This document shows, in pieces, positions 19,940-28,343 of a DNA stretch of 64,000 nt; positions within the stretch are counted from its first letter, which is position 1, and the number at the start of each line of letters is the position of its first letter. The DNA comes from Microvirga pudoricolor. Lineage in GTDB: Bacteria; Pseudomonadota; Alphaproteobacteria; Rhizobiales; Beijerinckiaceae. Location: the NCBI RefSeq assembly GCF_016892705.1, contig NZ_JAFEMB010000001.1, forward strand, positions 1,488,001 to 1,552,000, read 5' to 3'. The notes beneath the pieces were generated by a model, which saw nothing but the letters and a program-made list of their open reading frames with translations, had not been told where the DNA came from and searched no databases. A program made the position numbers and the translations under genes.

Positions 19940-20225
19940 GTGATTCTCTCAAACAATGGATTGCCGACAAAAAACTTTGTCGCCGCAGCCTATGCAACCG
20001 AAATTATGTCACCTCTGCGGCACGGTCCTTTAGCACGACACACCGTGACATATCGGCAACATGATTTCCTTTTCCTAAATTACCTCGCAACCATAAACAA
20101 TCTGTCATATGGCCGATCCGGCCCCCGGATCTGCTTCCATTCGACGCGCCGTCTCCAGGGCCGCGGCCGCGCTTGAAAGCCGTGCCGGGGTCGCTTAGGC
20201 AGGGGCTCCACCGTCCGAGGAAGCC

Positions 20226-21746
20226 ATGTTCGTCACACCGTCGCCCGACCTGAAAGTCAACACGCTCGCCTTCGAGACCACGCCCCTGGTCAAGCCGACG
20301 GGCTTTCGCGAGTACGACGCGCGCTGGTGGTTCGGCCACCCGAGCTCCGACAAGGCGCCGGAGCTCAACCTCATGGGCGTCCAGGCGCTCGGCATGGGCT
20401 TAGGCACCCTCCTCGGCCAGCTCGGCGTCAAGCGCGAGGTGGTGGTGGGCCACGACTTCCGGAGCTATTCCATGGCGATCAAGATCGCCCTCGCCCAGGG
20501 GCTGATGAGCGCGGGATGCGCCGTGCACGATATCGGCCTCGCGCTCTCGCCCATGGCCTATTTCGCCCAGTTCGCCCTCGACGTTCCGGCGGTCGCCATG
20601 GTGACGGCCTCCCATAACGACAACGGCTGGACCGGGGTGAAGATGGGCGCCCAGCGCCCCGTGACCTTCGGGCCCGAGGAGATGGGCCGCCTGAAGGAGA
20701 TCGTCCTGTCCGGCGCCTTCGAGGCCCGCGAGGGCGGCTCCTACCGGTTCGTCGAGAACTTCGCGGACGCCTATGCCCGCGACCTGACGGACCGGCCGCG
20801 CCTGCGCCGCCGGATCAAGGCCGTGGTGGCCTGCGGCAACGGCACCGCCGGCGCCTTCGCGCCGGGGATCCTGGAGGCGCTCGGCGTCGAGGTGATTCCC
20901 CTCAACACCGATCTCGACCACACCTTTCCGAACTACAACCCGAACCCGGAAGACATGGAGATGCTCCACGCCATGGCGGCGGCCGTGAAGGAGCACGGGG
21001 CCGATGTGGGCCTCGGCTTCGACGGCGACGGCGACCGCTGCGGCGTGGTGGACAACCATGGCGAGGAGATCTTCGCCGACAAGATCGGCGTCATGCTGGC
21101 GCGCGACCTGTCGAGCCTGCACCCGGGCGCGCAGTTCGTGGTGGACGTGAAGTCCACAGGCCTGTTCGCCACCGATCCGGTGCTGCAGAATCACGGGGCG
21201 AAGACCGATTACTTCAAGACCGGTCATTCCTACATCAAGCGCCGGGTCAAGGAGCTGAACGCCCTGGCGGGCTTCGAGAAGTCCGGCCACTTCTTCTTCA
21301 ACACTCCCGTGGGCCGGGGCTACGACGACGGCCTCGTGACGGCGATCGCGGTGCTCGACATGATGGACCGCAATCCGCAGAAGAGCGTCGCGGACCTCTA
21401 TGCGGAGCTGCCCAAGACCTGGGGCTCGCCCACCATGTCGCCCCACTGCGCCGACGAGGTGAAGTACGACGTGGTCGAGCGCGTCACCGCCCGCCTGACC
21501 GCCATGGCGGAGGCCGGCGAGGCCATCGCGGGCCAGACCATCGTCGACGTCAACACCGTCAACGGCATCCGGGTCACGGCCCAGGACGGCACCTGGGGCC
21601 TGGTGCGCGCCTCCTCCAACAAGCCTGAGCTGGTGGTGGTGGTGGAGAGCCCCGTGTCGGAGGAGCGCCTGCACGCCATGTTCAAGGGCGTGGATGCCGT
21701 CCTGCGCGAGAATCCCGAGGTCGGGGCCTACAACCAGACGATCTGA
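20226..21746 (+). CDS. Phosphomannomutase / phosphoglucomutase
   Basis: A 506-aa alpha-D-phosphohexomutase that makes mannose-1-phosphate (and possibly glucose-1-phosphate) for ManC. VTASHNDNGW holds the catalytic phosphoserine (Ser129), DGDGDR (266-271) binds Mg, and FEKSGHFFF is the sugar-binding loop. Length is slightly over the usual 460 aa. About 285 bases of non-coding, AT-richer DNA lie upstream and probably carry its promoter. Confidence 0.92.
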   Translation: MFVTPSPDLKVNTLAFETTPLVKPTGFREYDARWWFGHPSSDKAPELNLMGVQALGMGLGTLLGQLGVKREVVVGHDFRSYSMAIKIALAQGLMSAGCAVHDIGLALSPMAYFAQFALDVPAVAMVTASHNDNGWTGVKMGAQRPVTFGPEEMGRLKEIVLSGAFEAREGGSYRFVENFADAYARDLTDRPRLRRRIKAVVACGNGTAGAFAPGILEALGVEVIPLNTDLDHTFPNYNPNPEDMEMLHAMAAAVKEHGADVGLGFDGDGDRCGVVDNHGEEIFADKIGVMLARDLSSLHPGAQFVVDVKSTGLFATDPVLQNHGAKTDYFKTGHSYIKRRVKELNALAGFEKSGHFFFNTPVGRGYDDGLVTAIAVLDMMDRNPQKSVADLYAELPKTWGSPTMSPHCADEVKYDVVERVTARLTAMAEAGEAIAGQTIVDVNTVNGIRVTAQDGTWGLVRASSNKPELVVVVESPVSEERLHAMFKGVDAVLRENPEVGAYNQTI

Positions 21747-21794
21747 TCCCTTCGGCTCCGGGGTGGGGAGCCCCGCATCGCCGACGCGGCGGTG

Positions 21795-23456
21795 CTAGTT
21801 GACCGTCTTGGACCCGTCCAGGACATGCCAGCTGGCTCCCTGCCACAGGGTCCCGCCGATGTCGTAGGTGGTGATGCCCGGGACCTTGTCCAGATACCAG
21901 TACTCGGCCTTCCATCGATAGTCGTGGAAGATCCGCGAGGCCCTGTTGCGGGACGCCGGGATGGCACAGTCTCCCGTGGCGGCGCAGATGAAGCCTGCCA
22001 CGTTGGCGATGCTGTTGTGCTCGCCGGACCGCTGCATCGGACCTTTCGCGCCGGCGGGCTTGAAGGCGAAGGTGGGATTGGCCTTGCCCATCAGGATCGG
22101 GGTGGCCACGTCGAACGGGCCTTCGGCGCGGCTGTTTCGGATCCGGTTGATGCCGTGGTCCGCGATGAGCACGATGGTCGTCGCGTCGTACACGCCCTCG
22201 CGCTTGAGAGCCGCCAGGAACCCGCTCAGGGCCTTGAGGCCGCACACGATCTGCGTCCGGTAGCTGGCGCGCGAATAGGCGATGGTCTCGCCCACATAGG
22301 CGCATCGCTCGTCGATGACGATGGGACCGTGGGTGTTGAAGAGGTGCAGGAACTTCGCGGTCGGGGCCGGAGACGTGGGCTTGGCCTTCCGGCTCAGATC
22401 CGCCAGCAGGGCGTTGCTCCGGGCGGCGTGCTGGGACAGGTTGACGTCGCTCACGGCCGGGGCGATGCGCCATTGGCCCTTGTTGTAGACCGCCTCCTTC
22501 ACGGCGAGGGGCGCGAGCCTCAACAGCCCCAGGTCGAGGAGCTGCGCGCCGCTCTCCACATAGGACGAGCGCTCCCCGAGCAGCAGGTTGCTGTCGGTCA
22601 CGCAACGGGCCTTGGCCGGGCAGATCCGGCGGATGGGGTTGAGAACCGTCGAGCGGTAGCCGCGCTCGGCCAGCCGGTTGAAGACGGATCCCTCCTGCAC
22701 GGCGACGCGGTAATATTCGGGCATCGAGATCGTCTTGTCGTACTCGATGCCCGAATGGATCGCCGGGATCGACAGGAAGGTCGTGGGGGCGACGCCCGCC
22801 GTATCGGGGTAGTAGGTGAATCCGTCCAGGGCCGCCTCGACCTCGGGCGCGGTCTTGAGAGATTCCTCGAACAGGTCGCTCTGCATCGCGTCCATCAGGA
22901 TCACGAGCGTGTTCTTCTCGGGCGAGAACTCATAGAACGCCGAAAAGTCCTCCTGCTTCGGGAAGCGGGGGGCTTGCGCGGTCAGGGCGGGCCATGCGGT
23001 GGCGAGGCTGCCGAGGGTGAGCACGAGCAGGCCCCCGGCCAGGATCCGGGGCCGCGCACGGGCGAAGGCGAACGCGCCCGCCAGGAACAGCAGGATGAAC
23101 GCGCCTTCGAGCGCTTTCTTCCAGGGCGCGACCTGGAGCGAAAAGTTCTGCCCGTCCAGGAGCCCGAAATCGTACACGACGAAGTTGCCGTAGGCCCACG
23201 CATAGGCGGCGAGGGCACCCATGAGGCAGGCCCAGAGGCCGGCCGCACGCACCGGCAGGACGAGGGCGGGCAGGAGCGTGAGGGCGATCAGGGCGGCCAT
23301 GCCGTAACGGTAGAGCCACACGAGACTGTTCACCGGCCAGGCGAATTCGCCGGCATTGCCGCTGTGAATTTCGGCGGGAATCGAGACGAAGAAAACCGCG
23401 CAGGCCAGGATGCCGGCGGCGGCGGCCAGGAGAACGGCGGACGAGCGAGAAATCAT
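21795..23456 (-). CDS. Membrane-anchored sulfatase/phosphotransferase-like protein without C-terminal module
   Basis: A 553-aa paralog of the 13501 protein, sharing NFVVYDFGLLDG, FTYYPDTAGVAPTT, S(V/I)PAIHSGIEYD and ANPTFAFKP(I/A)GAKG. It has N-terminal membrane helices, then the alkaline-phosphatase-superfamily domain with LMDAMQSDLF and IADHGIN. It ends where the beta module of the larger paralog would begin, with no trace of that module before the phosphomannomutase gene. ATG 23456 is chosen because TGGAAG lies just upstream; an earlier TTG at 23474 is less likely. Confidence 0.8.
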   Translation of the reverse strand: MISRSSAVLLAAAAGILACAVFFVSIPAEIHSGNAGEFAWPVNSLVWLYRYGMAALIALTLLPALVLPVRAAGLWACLMGALAAYAWAYGNFVVYDFGLLDGQNFSLQVAPWKKALEGAFILLFLAGAFAFARARPRILAGGLLVLTLGSLATAWPALTAQAPRFPKQEDFSAFYEFSPEKNTLVILMDAMQSDLFEESLKTAPEVEAALDGFTYYPDTAGVAPTTFLSIPAIHSGIEYDKTISMPEYYRVAVQEGSVFNRLAERGYRSTVLNPIRRICPAKARCVTDSNLLLGERSSYVESGAQLLDLGLLRLAPLAVKEAVYNKGQWRIAPAVSDVNLSQHAARSNALLADLSRKAKPTSPAPTAKFLHLFNTHGPIVIDERCAYVGETIAYSRASYRTQIVCGLKALSGFLAALKREGVYDATTIVLIADHGINRIRNSRAEGPFDVATPILMGKANPTFAFKPAGAKGPMQRSGEHNSIANVAGFICAATGDCAIPASRNRASRIFHDYRWKAEYWYLDKVPGITTYDIGGTLWQGASWHVLDGSKTVN

Positions 23457-23632
23457 GGCGCTTCCAGTGAGCAAAGCCGATGACTACGACGGGGGAGGCA
23501 TTTGGGCAATCTGGCCAATCCCTGCCCTCGCGGCCCGCCCGGGTGCGGCGACGGGAAGCATGACGCCCTGCCCGCTCGGCCTGACGGCTGGAACCTGCGC
23601 CAACTGAAAGGATCGATTTCTGATCGGAAAAC

Positions 23633-23707
23633 TGGAGCGGGCGAAGGGATTCGAACCCTCGACCCCAACCTTGGCAAGGTTGTGCTCTACCCCTGAGCTA
23701 CACCCGC
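23633..23707 (-). tRNA. tRNA-Gly(GCC), left copy
   Basis: 75 nt including an encoded CCA. The 5' end is GCGGGTGTAGCTC, the anticodon loop is TTGCCAA and the T loop is TTCGAAT. Since the element inserted, it lies downstream of only a tRNA-Thr fragment and may have lost its promoter. Confidence 0.95.
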
Positions 23708-23721
23708 GCTCCGTTTGGAAT

Positions 23722-23797
<76 letters not shown>

Positions 23798-23884
23798 ATT
23801 CCAACAACCGGCATCGTCTGCCGCGCTCTCCGACCCCGGATGACGAACCGGTCGCCCGACCCGCTGAGGGGAAACCCGAAGGGA

Positions 23885-23933
23885 TGGTGCCGCAAGAGGG
23901 ATTCGAACCCCCGACCCCCTCATTACGAATGAG
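23885..23933 (-). pseudogene. tRNA-Thr(CGT) 3' fragment (attL core)
   Basis: These 49 bases are identical to the 3' part of the intact tRNA-Thr at 46980-47055, from the anticodon stem through the T arm to CCA. The 5' half is missing and replaced by element DNA. This is the original chromosomal 3' end, left behind by integration. Confidence 0.93.
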
Positions 23934-23952
23934 AAGGCGATCATTTCCGAGC

Positions 23953-24085
23953 GTTTCCTCACGTTTCCCTACGTTGGTCTATTCCCTTATGAAACAGCTA
24001 CTTATATGCTGCAGTGTGTCCTGGTGTTTCCGCCAGTTTCCATAAATGGTGGTCACCCGGTGGTCACCGTTAATCTGAGTGACCA
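23953..24085. other. Candidate integrase arm-type sites at the left end
   Basis: Two pairs of GTTTCC spaced 10 bases apart lie at 23953/23963 and 24026/24036. Tandem GGTGGTCACC copies follow at 24048 and 24059, and an inverted GTGACCAC at 24078 just before the integrase ATG. The 21-base stretch 24049-24069 recurs exactly at 46891-46911 beside the right core. Helically phased repeats on both sides of a core are typical of attP arms; the last sites could also let integrase repress its own gene. Confidence 0.6.
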
Positions 24086-24088
24086 CGC

Positions 24089-25402
24089 ATGGCAAAGGCA
24101 GCGATCAAGATAACCAAGAGGTCTGTTGACGCTGCAGAGCCTGAGAGTGCTCGTTATGAGTTGTGGGATACGGACCTCAAAGGCTTTGGCCTCCGCGTTG
24201 AACCAACGGGTATAAAAACATTCATTGCTCGTTATCGAGCAGGGGCTGGCGGAAGGACGGCCCCGAAGCGATTCGTAACCCTGGGGCGGTACGGCGCCCT
24301 GACACCAGATGATGCTCGGCGGAAAGCCAAGGAAGTTCTTGGCGCCGCAGCACGCGGCGAGGACCCTGCCGATGCAAAAGCGAAAGAGCGGGCCGCGGCC
24401 AGCCTCTCAGAGTTGGCTGAAGCATTTCTTGCAAGCCACGTCAGGAAGAAGCGGAAGGCCAAGACGGTTGAGAACTATGAGAATGCGATAAACAATTACA
24501 TTCTACCCAACCTCGGTCGGAAAAAGGCCAAGTTGGTCGCAAGGCTTGATCTGTCTAGGCTCCACGGGGATTTGTCCGACAAACCTGCTATCGCCAACCA
24601 GATAATCGCAGTAGCCAGTTCGATGTTCTCATGGGGCTCACGGCACAGCTTTGTGCCTGAGGGCTTCAATCCAGCCTCCAAGATTGAACGATATGATGAG
24701 AGGCGTAGGGAACGCTTCCTCTCGACCGACGAGATCGAACGGATTGGAGAAGCTTTGAGAGAGGCCGAAACTATTGGGCTGCCTTGGGAGCCAGATCCTG
24801 ACAAGCCGCAGTCGAGGGCCAAGCACTCTCCGAAAAGCGAAAACCGACGCGTAAAATTCGGCAAGGAGACCGTGGCGGCTATCCGCCTGCTCCTTCTGAC
24901 GGGCGCCAGGCTCCGGGAAATATTGCATCTGCGTTGGGACTATGTGGACTCAGAGCGTGGGCTACTTCTGCTTCCGGACTCTAAAACAGGTCGCAAGACT
25001 ATCATCTTGAATGCCCCCGCCTTGCTCATCCTTGAGGGTCTGGAGCGCGTGTCGGATTACGTCATTCCCGGGGACAAACCCGGCAAGCCTCGATCAGACC
25101 TCAAACGCCCCTGGGCGGCCGTCTCGACGCGGTCTGGTTTAAAAGGCGTCCGGCTTCACGACCTCCGGCACACCCATGCCAGCTTTGGAGCCGGCTCCGG
25201 AATGGGGCTTCCGATCATCGGCAAGCTACTGGGTCACACTCAATCAGCTACAACTGCCCGCTACGCTCACTTAGACGCAGACCCTTTGCGCCGGGCCTCT
25301 AACAAGATTGGCGGGGCGATAGCCGCTGCTCTCGAAGGTAGGCCCAATGGCCCTGCCATGCCAATTGAAGGAAAGACGAAGCAGTTAGGGGAGAGTGATT
25401 GA
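24089..25402 (+). CDS. int: Tyrosine-type site-specific integrase (P4/DUF4102 type)
   Basis: A 437-aa recombinase that inserts and excises the element at tRNA-Thr. Residues 1-100 are the DUF4102 arm-DNA-binding domain, 105-205 the SAM-like core-binding domain, and 255-400 the catalytic domain. All active residues are visible: R274 (TGAR), K299, H357-x2-R360 (HDLRH), H383 (LGHTQ) and Y392 (RYAHL). Length is normal and the frame intact, so it is probably functional. It sits immediately inside attL and reads into the element. Confidence 0.95.
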   Translation: MAKAAIKITKRSVDAAEPESARYELWDTDLKGFGLRVEPTGIKTFIARYRAGAGGRTAPKRFVTLGRYGALTPDDARRKAKEVLGAAARGEDPADAKAKERAAASLSELAEAFLASHVRKKRKAKTVENYENAINNYILPNLGRKKAKLVARLDLSRLHGDLSDKPAIANQIIAVASSMFSWGSRHSFVPEGFNPASKIERYDERRRERFLSTDEIERIGEALREAETIGLPWEPDPDKPQSRAKHSPKSENRRVKFGKETVAAIRLLLLTGARLREILHLRWDYVDSERGLLLLPDSKTGRKTIILNAPALLILEGLERVSDYVIPGDKPGKPRSDLKRPWAAVSTRSGLKGVRLHDLRHTHASFGAGSGMGLPIIGKLLGHTQSATTARYAHLDADPLRRASNKIGGAIAAALEGRPNGPAMPIEGKTKQLGESD

Positions 25403-25635
25403 GCAGAACTACAGCCAAATTGGATCTCATCGACCGCTATGCGATGAGCCTCATGGACGGCGCGCTGTGGCTGATCCCATCCAGCAGAAACAGGCATTTG
25501 ATTTCGATCTGCCTAGACTTGGAGGCACGGGGACTTTGCTCAGTCAGCCGATTGTTCGGCTATCAAGACGGCAGGGTCCTGTGCGAACTGAGTGAGACCG
25601 GCCGTAAGGCTTTTGCAGATTGGCAGGCTCTCTAG
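25399..25635 (+). CDS. Small hypothetical protein, overlaps int stop
   Basis: A 78-aa protein starting at a TTG that overlaps the int stop by four bases, which suggests translational coupling. It is soluble, with SRLFGYQDGRVLCELSETGRKAF near the end resembling a short winged-helix segment. If real it could be an excision or regulatory partner of the integrase; that is only a guess from position. Confidence 0.4.
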   Translation: MSRTTAKLDLIDRYAMSLMDGALWLIPSSRNRHLISICLDLEARGLCSVSRLFGYQDGRVLCELSETGRKAFADWQAL

Positions 25636-25838
25636 GCTGCCTCTGAGGGATCCGCTCGTTCTCCCCTCGCGACGATTTCAAGCGTGCCGTCCGGGAGCGG
25701 GCGCTGGAGTTTGAGAGCCTCCTCCAGGGGTGCCGTCAGCCATGCCTCGTACTCTTCGTCCGTTGTGAGAATGACCGGCATAGCCTTGGGGTGGATCGGC
25801 TTTACCTCGGCATTGGGTTCCGTTGTCAGGAAGCTGAA
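25632..25838 (-). pseudogene. SOS response-associated peptidase (SRAP/YedK) C-terminal fragment
   Basis: The frame encodes FSFLTTEPNA, IHPKAMPVILTT and AWLTAP...LQRPLPDGTLEIVARG, the last third of SRAP-domain proteins, which crosslink to abasic sites in single-stranded DNA. The catalytic Cys2 and the central part are missing. The frame stays open upstream to 26009, but that part does not look like SRAP. It is a remnant and cannot work. Confidence 0.75.
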
Positions 25839-26048
25839 GAGATGATGTCCGCCCTCAACTAGGTGGTTCTTGGTGTCACGCGCTCCAAGATCTGTCACAC
25901 TAACGTTTGAGAAAATAGGGTATTTGCGCGGGGTCATTTTCCTGATGCCCGCAAAGATATTAGCAAGGCGGACGCTGGCGACGGTGTTAATTCTTTGCTT
26001 CACGGCCATATAAAGGCTCTGGTCTTTCCGGCCAGGGGAAGAGATCTA

Positions 26049-26267
26049 ATGCGCTTTGAGATGTACCGTGACACTGTTGGAGAATACCGATGGCGCCTGA
26101 AGCACGAGAACGGCAATGTCATCGCTGACTCAGGCGAAGGCTATAGGAAAGCAGTCGACTGTCGGCATGGGATCATGATCATCACGTCCTTGCCTGGGAC
26201 AACCCCGGTCGTCGATATGACCACCCAATACGCTGAGCCCGAGCTTGAGAACTCCGAGAGGTGGTAG
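26049..26267 (+). CDS. YegP-family (DUF1508) protein
   Basis: A 72-aa protein with one YegP domain: RFEMYRDTVGEYRWRL, ENGNVIADSGEGY and the closing C-x2-GI repeat core. The family's function is unknown. ATG 26049 is chosen over an upstream in-frame start because the fold begins directly there. The gene stands alone, facing the SRAP remnant back to back. Confidence 0.75.
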   Translation: MRFEMYRDTVGEYRWRLKHENGNVIADSGEGYRKAVDCRHGIMIITSLPGTTPVVDMTTQYAEPELENSERW

Positions 26268-26423
26268 AGGTGTAAACAGCGGTATAAGGAATAATGCTCT
26301 GCCGCTTGTGCTCGCCTGTACCACTCTCAAAATGGGCGCAGCCAAGGCTCTTTGGGCATGTGCAACCTCCGCGCCTCGCTTACAACACAATGTTTGATGC
26401 TTATAGCCCCGTTAGCAGCCCCT

Positions 26424-26489
26424 CAGTCGGCTCCTGATCTTTTCGGCGCAATCGCGCGCCTCGAAGCACACATGGCTTTGAGGTGATCT
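26424..26489 (+). promoter_or_regulatory. Repeated 66-nt leader, copy 1
   Basis: Starts CAGTC, contains TGATCTTTTCGGCG, and ends at the ATG of the 70-aa gene at 26490. Copy 2 at 26787-26852 has the same elements at the same distance from its own ATG; 44 of 66 positions match by eye without gaps. Confidence 0.55.
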
Positions 26490-26702
26490 ATGGCCGAACT
26501 CAAAAATGGTGAGTCTACCTATCGGGCACAGCTCGTTGACCGCGTGACTGGGAGAGCGACAGAAACTACATTCCCTTGTCTAGATGACCGTGAGGCCATC
26601 CTGATGGCTCAACATCTTGCCTTGTATCGCCTCGTCGAGTTGTCGCAAGGTGACAGAATCATAGGGTCATTTCCTCTAGCAGGAGGACCCAGCGATGCTT
26701 GA
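26490..26702 (+). CDS. Small hypothetical protein
   Basis: A 70-aa soluble protein. TYRAQLVDRVTGRATETTFPC followed by a helix (DDREAILMAQHLALYRLVEL) suggests a short beta-hairpin plus helix. No family is recognised. It follows a 66-nt leader also found before the small membrane protein at 26853. Confidence 0.5.
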   Translation: MAELKNGESTYRAQLVDRVTGRATETTFPCLDDREAILMAQHLALYRLVELSQGDRIIGSFPLAGGPSDA

Positions 26703-26786
26703 ACGGCTTGAAGTCTCGGATACTTGATACGGCTGGCCTCGTAAAAGCCGCGATCCCATGGCTAACTGTCTCAGTCAGAAGCTCCA

Positions 26787-26852
26787 CAGTCAGCTTTTGA
26801 TCTTTTCGGCGTGACTCCGCGCCCCAAAGCGTCCCCGGCTTTGGAGGTTGCC
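26787..26852 (+). promoter_or_regulatory. Repeated 66-nt leader, copy 2
   Basis: Matches copy 1 (26424-26489) in position relative to the start codon. It ends with GGAGGTTGCC, a strong ribosome site, directly before ATG 26853. Confidence 0.55.
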
Positions 26853-26990
26853 ATGCTCTCTTACCAACTTATAGATCATCGAAGCCTCAGAACCAATCTG
26901 CTCTGGTGGCGGAATGGCCCCGTAAACTGGCTTTTGATCACGTTAAGCCTCTGCTTCTGCCTTTGGGCGATCAGTTGGGGCTTAATTTGA
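26853..26990 (+). CDS. Tiny single-helix membrane protein (45 aa)
   Basis: Encodes 45 residues beginning MLSYQLIDHRS, with a Trp- and Leu-rich hydrophobic stretch (NWLLITLSLCFCLWAISWGL) ending at the stop. GGAGG six bases upstream of the ATG strongly supports translation. No homolog is recognised. It is the first of four consecutive small membrane ORFs. Confidence 0.6.
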   Translation: MLSYQLIDHRSLRTNLLWWRNGPVNWLLITLSLCFCLWAISWGLI

Positions 26991-27029
26991 CTTTAGCCAA
27001 ATGTCAGCCAATCAGTGATGGAGGCATTC

Positions 27030-27227
27030 ATGCCAACAAATCTCCCGCCAGATCGGAAAACTAATACTTCAGCCGAAGTAGCTCTCAATCGAAACCTGGG
27101 CACATCATTAAACTGGCTTGCCGTTGTTATTGGGATTGGTCTTTGCTTCTGGGTTGTCAACTTCGGCCTAAAGTCGCCTTCTTATGTCAACAGCCCAAGT
27201 GCGGTTGAGGCTTTGCTCCAACAGTAG
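27030..27227 (+). CDS. Small single-helix membrane protein (65 aa)
   Basis: ATG 27030 has GGAGG five bases upstream, a better start than the GTG/ATG at 27015-27018. A polar N-terminal half is followed by one helix, WLAVVIGIGLCFWVV, and a polar tail. The Trp-Leu...CFW pattern echoes the helix of the preceding 45-aa protein. No family is recognised. Confidence 0.55.
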   Translation: MPTNLPPDRKTNTSAEVALNRNLGTSLNWLAVVIGIGLCFWVVNFGLKSPSYVNSPSAVEALLQQ

Positions 27228-27240
27228 GAAACTGACCTCT

Positions 27241-27348
27241 ATGTTTGGCGACCTACCGCCGCCGGGTCTAAAGTCGCAATTGCTTATTGTCGGAATCATA
27301 TCCGTGGGAGCCTTTGGGTTTCTGGTCATGGCAGCCCTTATGCTCTGA
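27241..27348 (+). CDS. Tiny single-helix membrane protein (35 aa)
   Basis: Starts 13 bases after the previous stop. MFGDLPPPGLKSQ is followed by a hydrophobic run, LLIVGIISVGAFGFLVMAAL, which reaches the stop. The ribosome site is weak (AGGAAACTGACC). Real translation is plausible from position and composition but unproven. Confidence 0.4.
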   Translation: MFGDLPPPGLKSQLLIVGIISVGAFGFLVMAALML

Positions 27349-27478
27349 GTCACTGCGATGACCCGATACATGTCTGCCAATCGACTGTTGCCCCTGACAT
27401 CTCGTGAGCTTGCTTGAAGATAAGGCCTGCGACTGGCTGAGGCCTTCCTTAAAGCAGATCTTGAAAGCTTAAAGCGCC

Positions 27479-27607
27479 ATGCGCCTTGAAAACTCCCCGA
27501 CCAATCGTGAAGCCAGAGGACAGCTCATGCGCTGGGGCCTTTACAGAGTTCCAGCGCTCGCTGCTGTAGGATTGGGGCTTTGGGCCGCCGTCTTTTGGTT
27601 GACCTGA
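27479..27607 (+). CDS. Tiny single-helix membrane protein (42 aa)
   Basis: MRLENSPTNREARGQ is a polar head, then MRWGLYRVPALAAVGLGLWA leads into a membrane helix to the end. It is the fourth small membrane ORF in 760 bases. The upstream AAAGC is a poor ribosome site, so confidence is limited. Confidence 0.4.
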   Translation: MRLENSPTNREARGQLMRWGLYRVPALAAVGLGLWAAVFWLT

Positions 27608-27846
27608 CCCCTCTTCCGAAAACTCCTGCGTCCCTACCACACTCTTCTCGATACAGACCCTGAGACGAGTTCCAATCATGATGGCGCCGTCGCGATCGTG
27701 CGATGCCATTTCTTAGATGGTGCGCTGGTCATTGACCATTATTTGAGCTTCGCCTGTAAGCATCTAAGTTTGACAGCAGAGCGACGTGCCGCCAGTTGAT
27801 CCTCACAACAGCCAAGCGGCACAGATCCTCAAGCTACCTGTTTTTC

Positions 27847-27938
27847 AGGTGTGTGGGGTGTGTGAGGTGTGAGGCTCAATAAATTCAGCAGCTTAGCCCC
27901 ACACACCTGCTTGGTGAGAGGTGTGTGGGGTGTGTGGC
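27847..27938. repeat. 9-bp repeat array A (GGTGTGTGG type)
   Basis: Three tandem 9-bp units start at 27848 (GGTGTGTGG, GGTGTGTGA, GGTGTGAGG). An inverted copy, CCCCACACACCT, lies at 27897-27908, and two more direct units start at 27920. The layout direct-inverted-direct has the same spacing as array B at 32103. The flanking 390 bases (27608-28000) contain no supported gene. Confidence 0.7.
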
Positions 27939-28000
27939 TAGATCGCCGGAAATCGCCGACTGTTGCTTCGTGTAGACTGAAAACAGCCTACAATCAGCTA

Positions 28001-28234
28001 TCACGCTGTCGTTTGCCCAGGCGTTGGCGTCGAAGGGACTTCAAGAGGCGTCGATGGAGGAACGCCTAGAGGCTCACCCTGCCCCGGTAGCTCACTTGGT
28101 CCTGTAGGAGGCACACCCACCGGCTCCTGATTGCCTGGAAGGCCCTCAGGGCCAGCGGGAGGTAGTACAGGCTCAGGTCCCGGCGCCGGGATGTCCGGCT
28201 GCGGCGGCGAAGGAACGTCGGGCATATCGGACAT
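28001..28234 (-). CDS. Proline-rich small protein
   Basis: 77 residues, about one third proline, with loosely repeated PxxPxxPxP and GVPP(T/S)xP-x-E-(L/V)P segments and no hydrophobic stretch. It is probably an extended linker-like chain. AGGATGATGAC precedes the ATG. Function unknown. Confidence 0.5.
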   Translation of the reverse strand: MSDMPDVPSPPQPDIPAPGPEPVLPPAGPEGLPGNQEPVGVPPTGPSELPGQGEPLGVPPSTPLEVPSTPTPGQTTA

Positions 28235-28343
28235 GTCATCATCCTGTCGGGTTGCTACCTATGAATCCACTGAGACAGGGTCCGTTCCCTAGCCCTAAGG
28301 ATTCCGCGTGTCTTAGACTCTCGGAGAACGAGGGAAAGCAGAC

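Noticed and set aside
3050..23456. Nodulation gene cluster
   Set aside because: Only the fucose-nucleotide genes and a NoeA-like protein fit; no common nod genes or nod boxes are seen.
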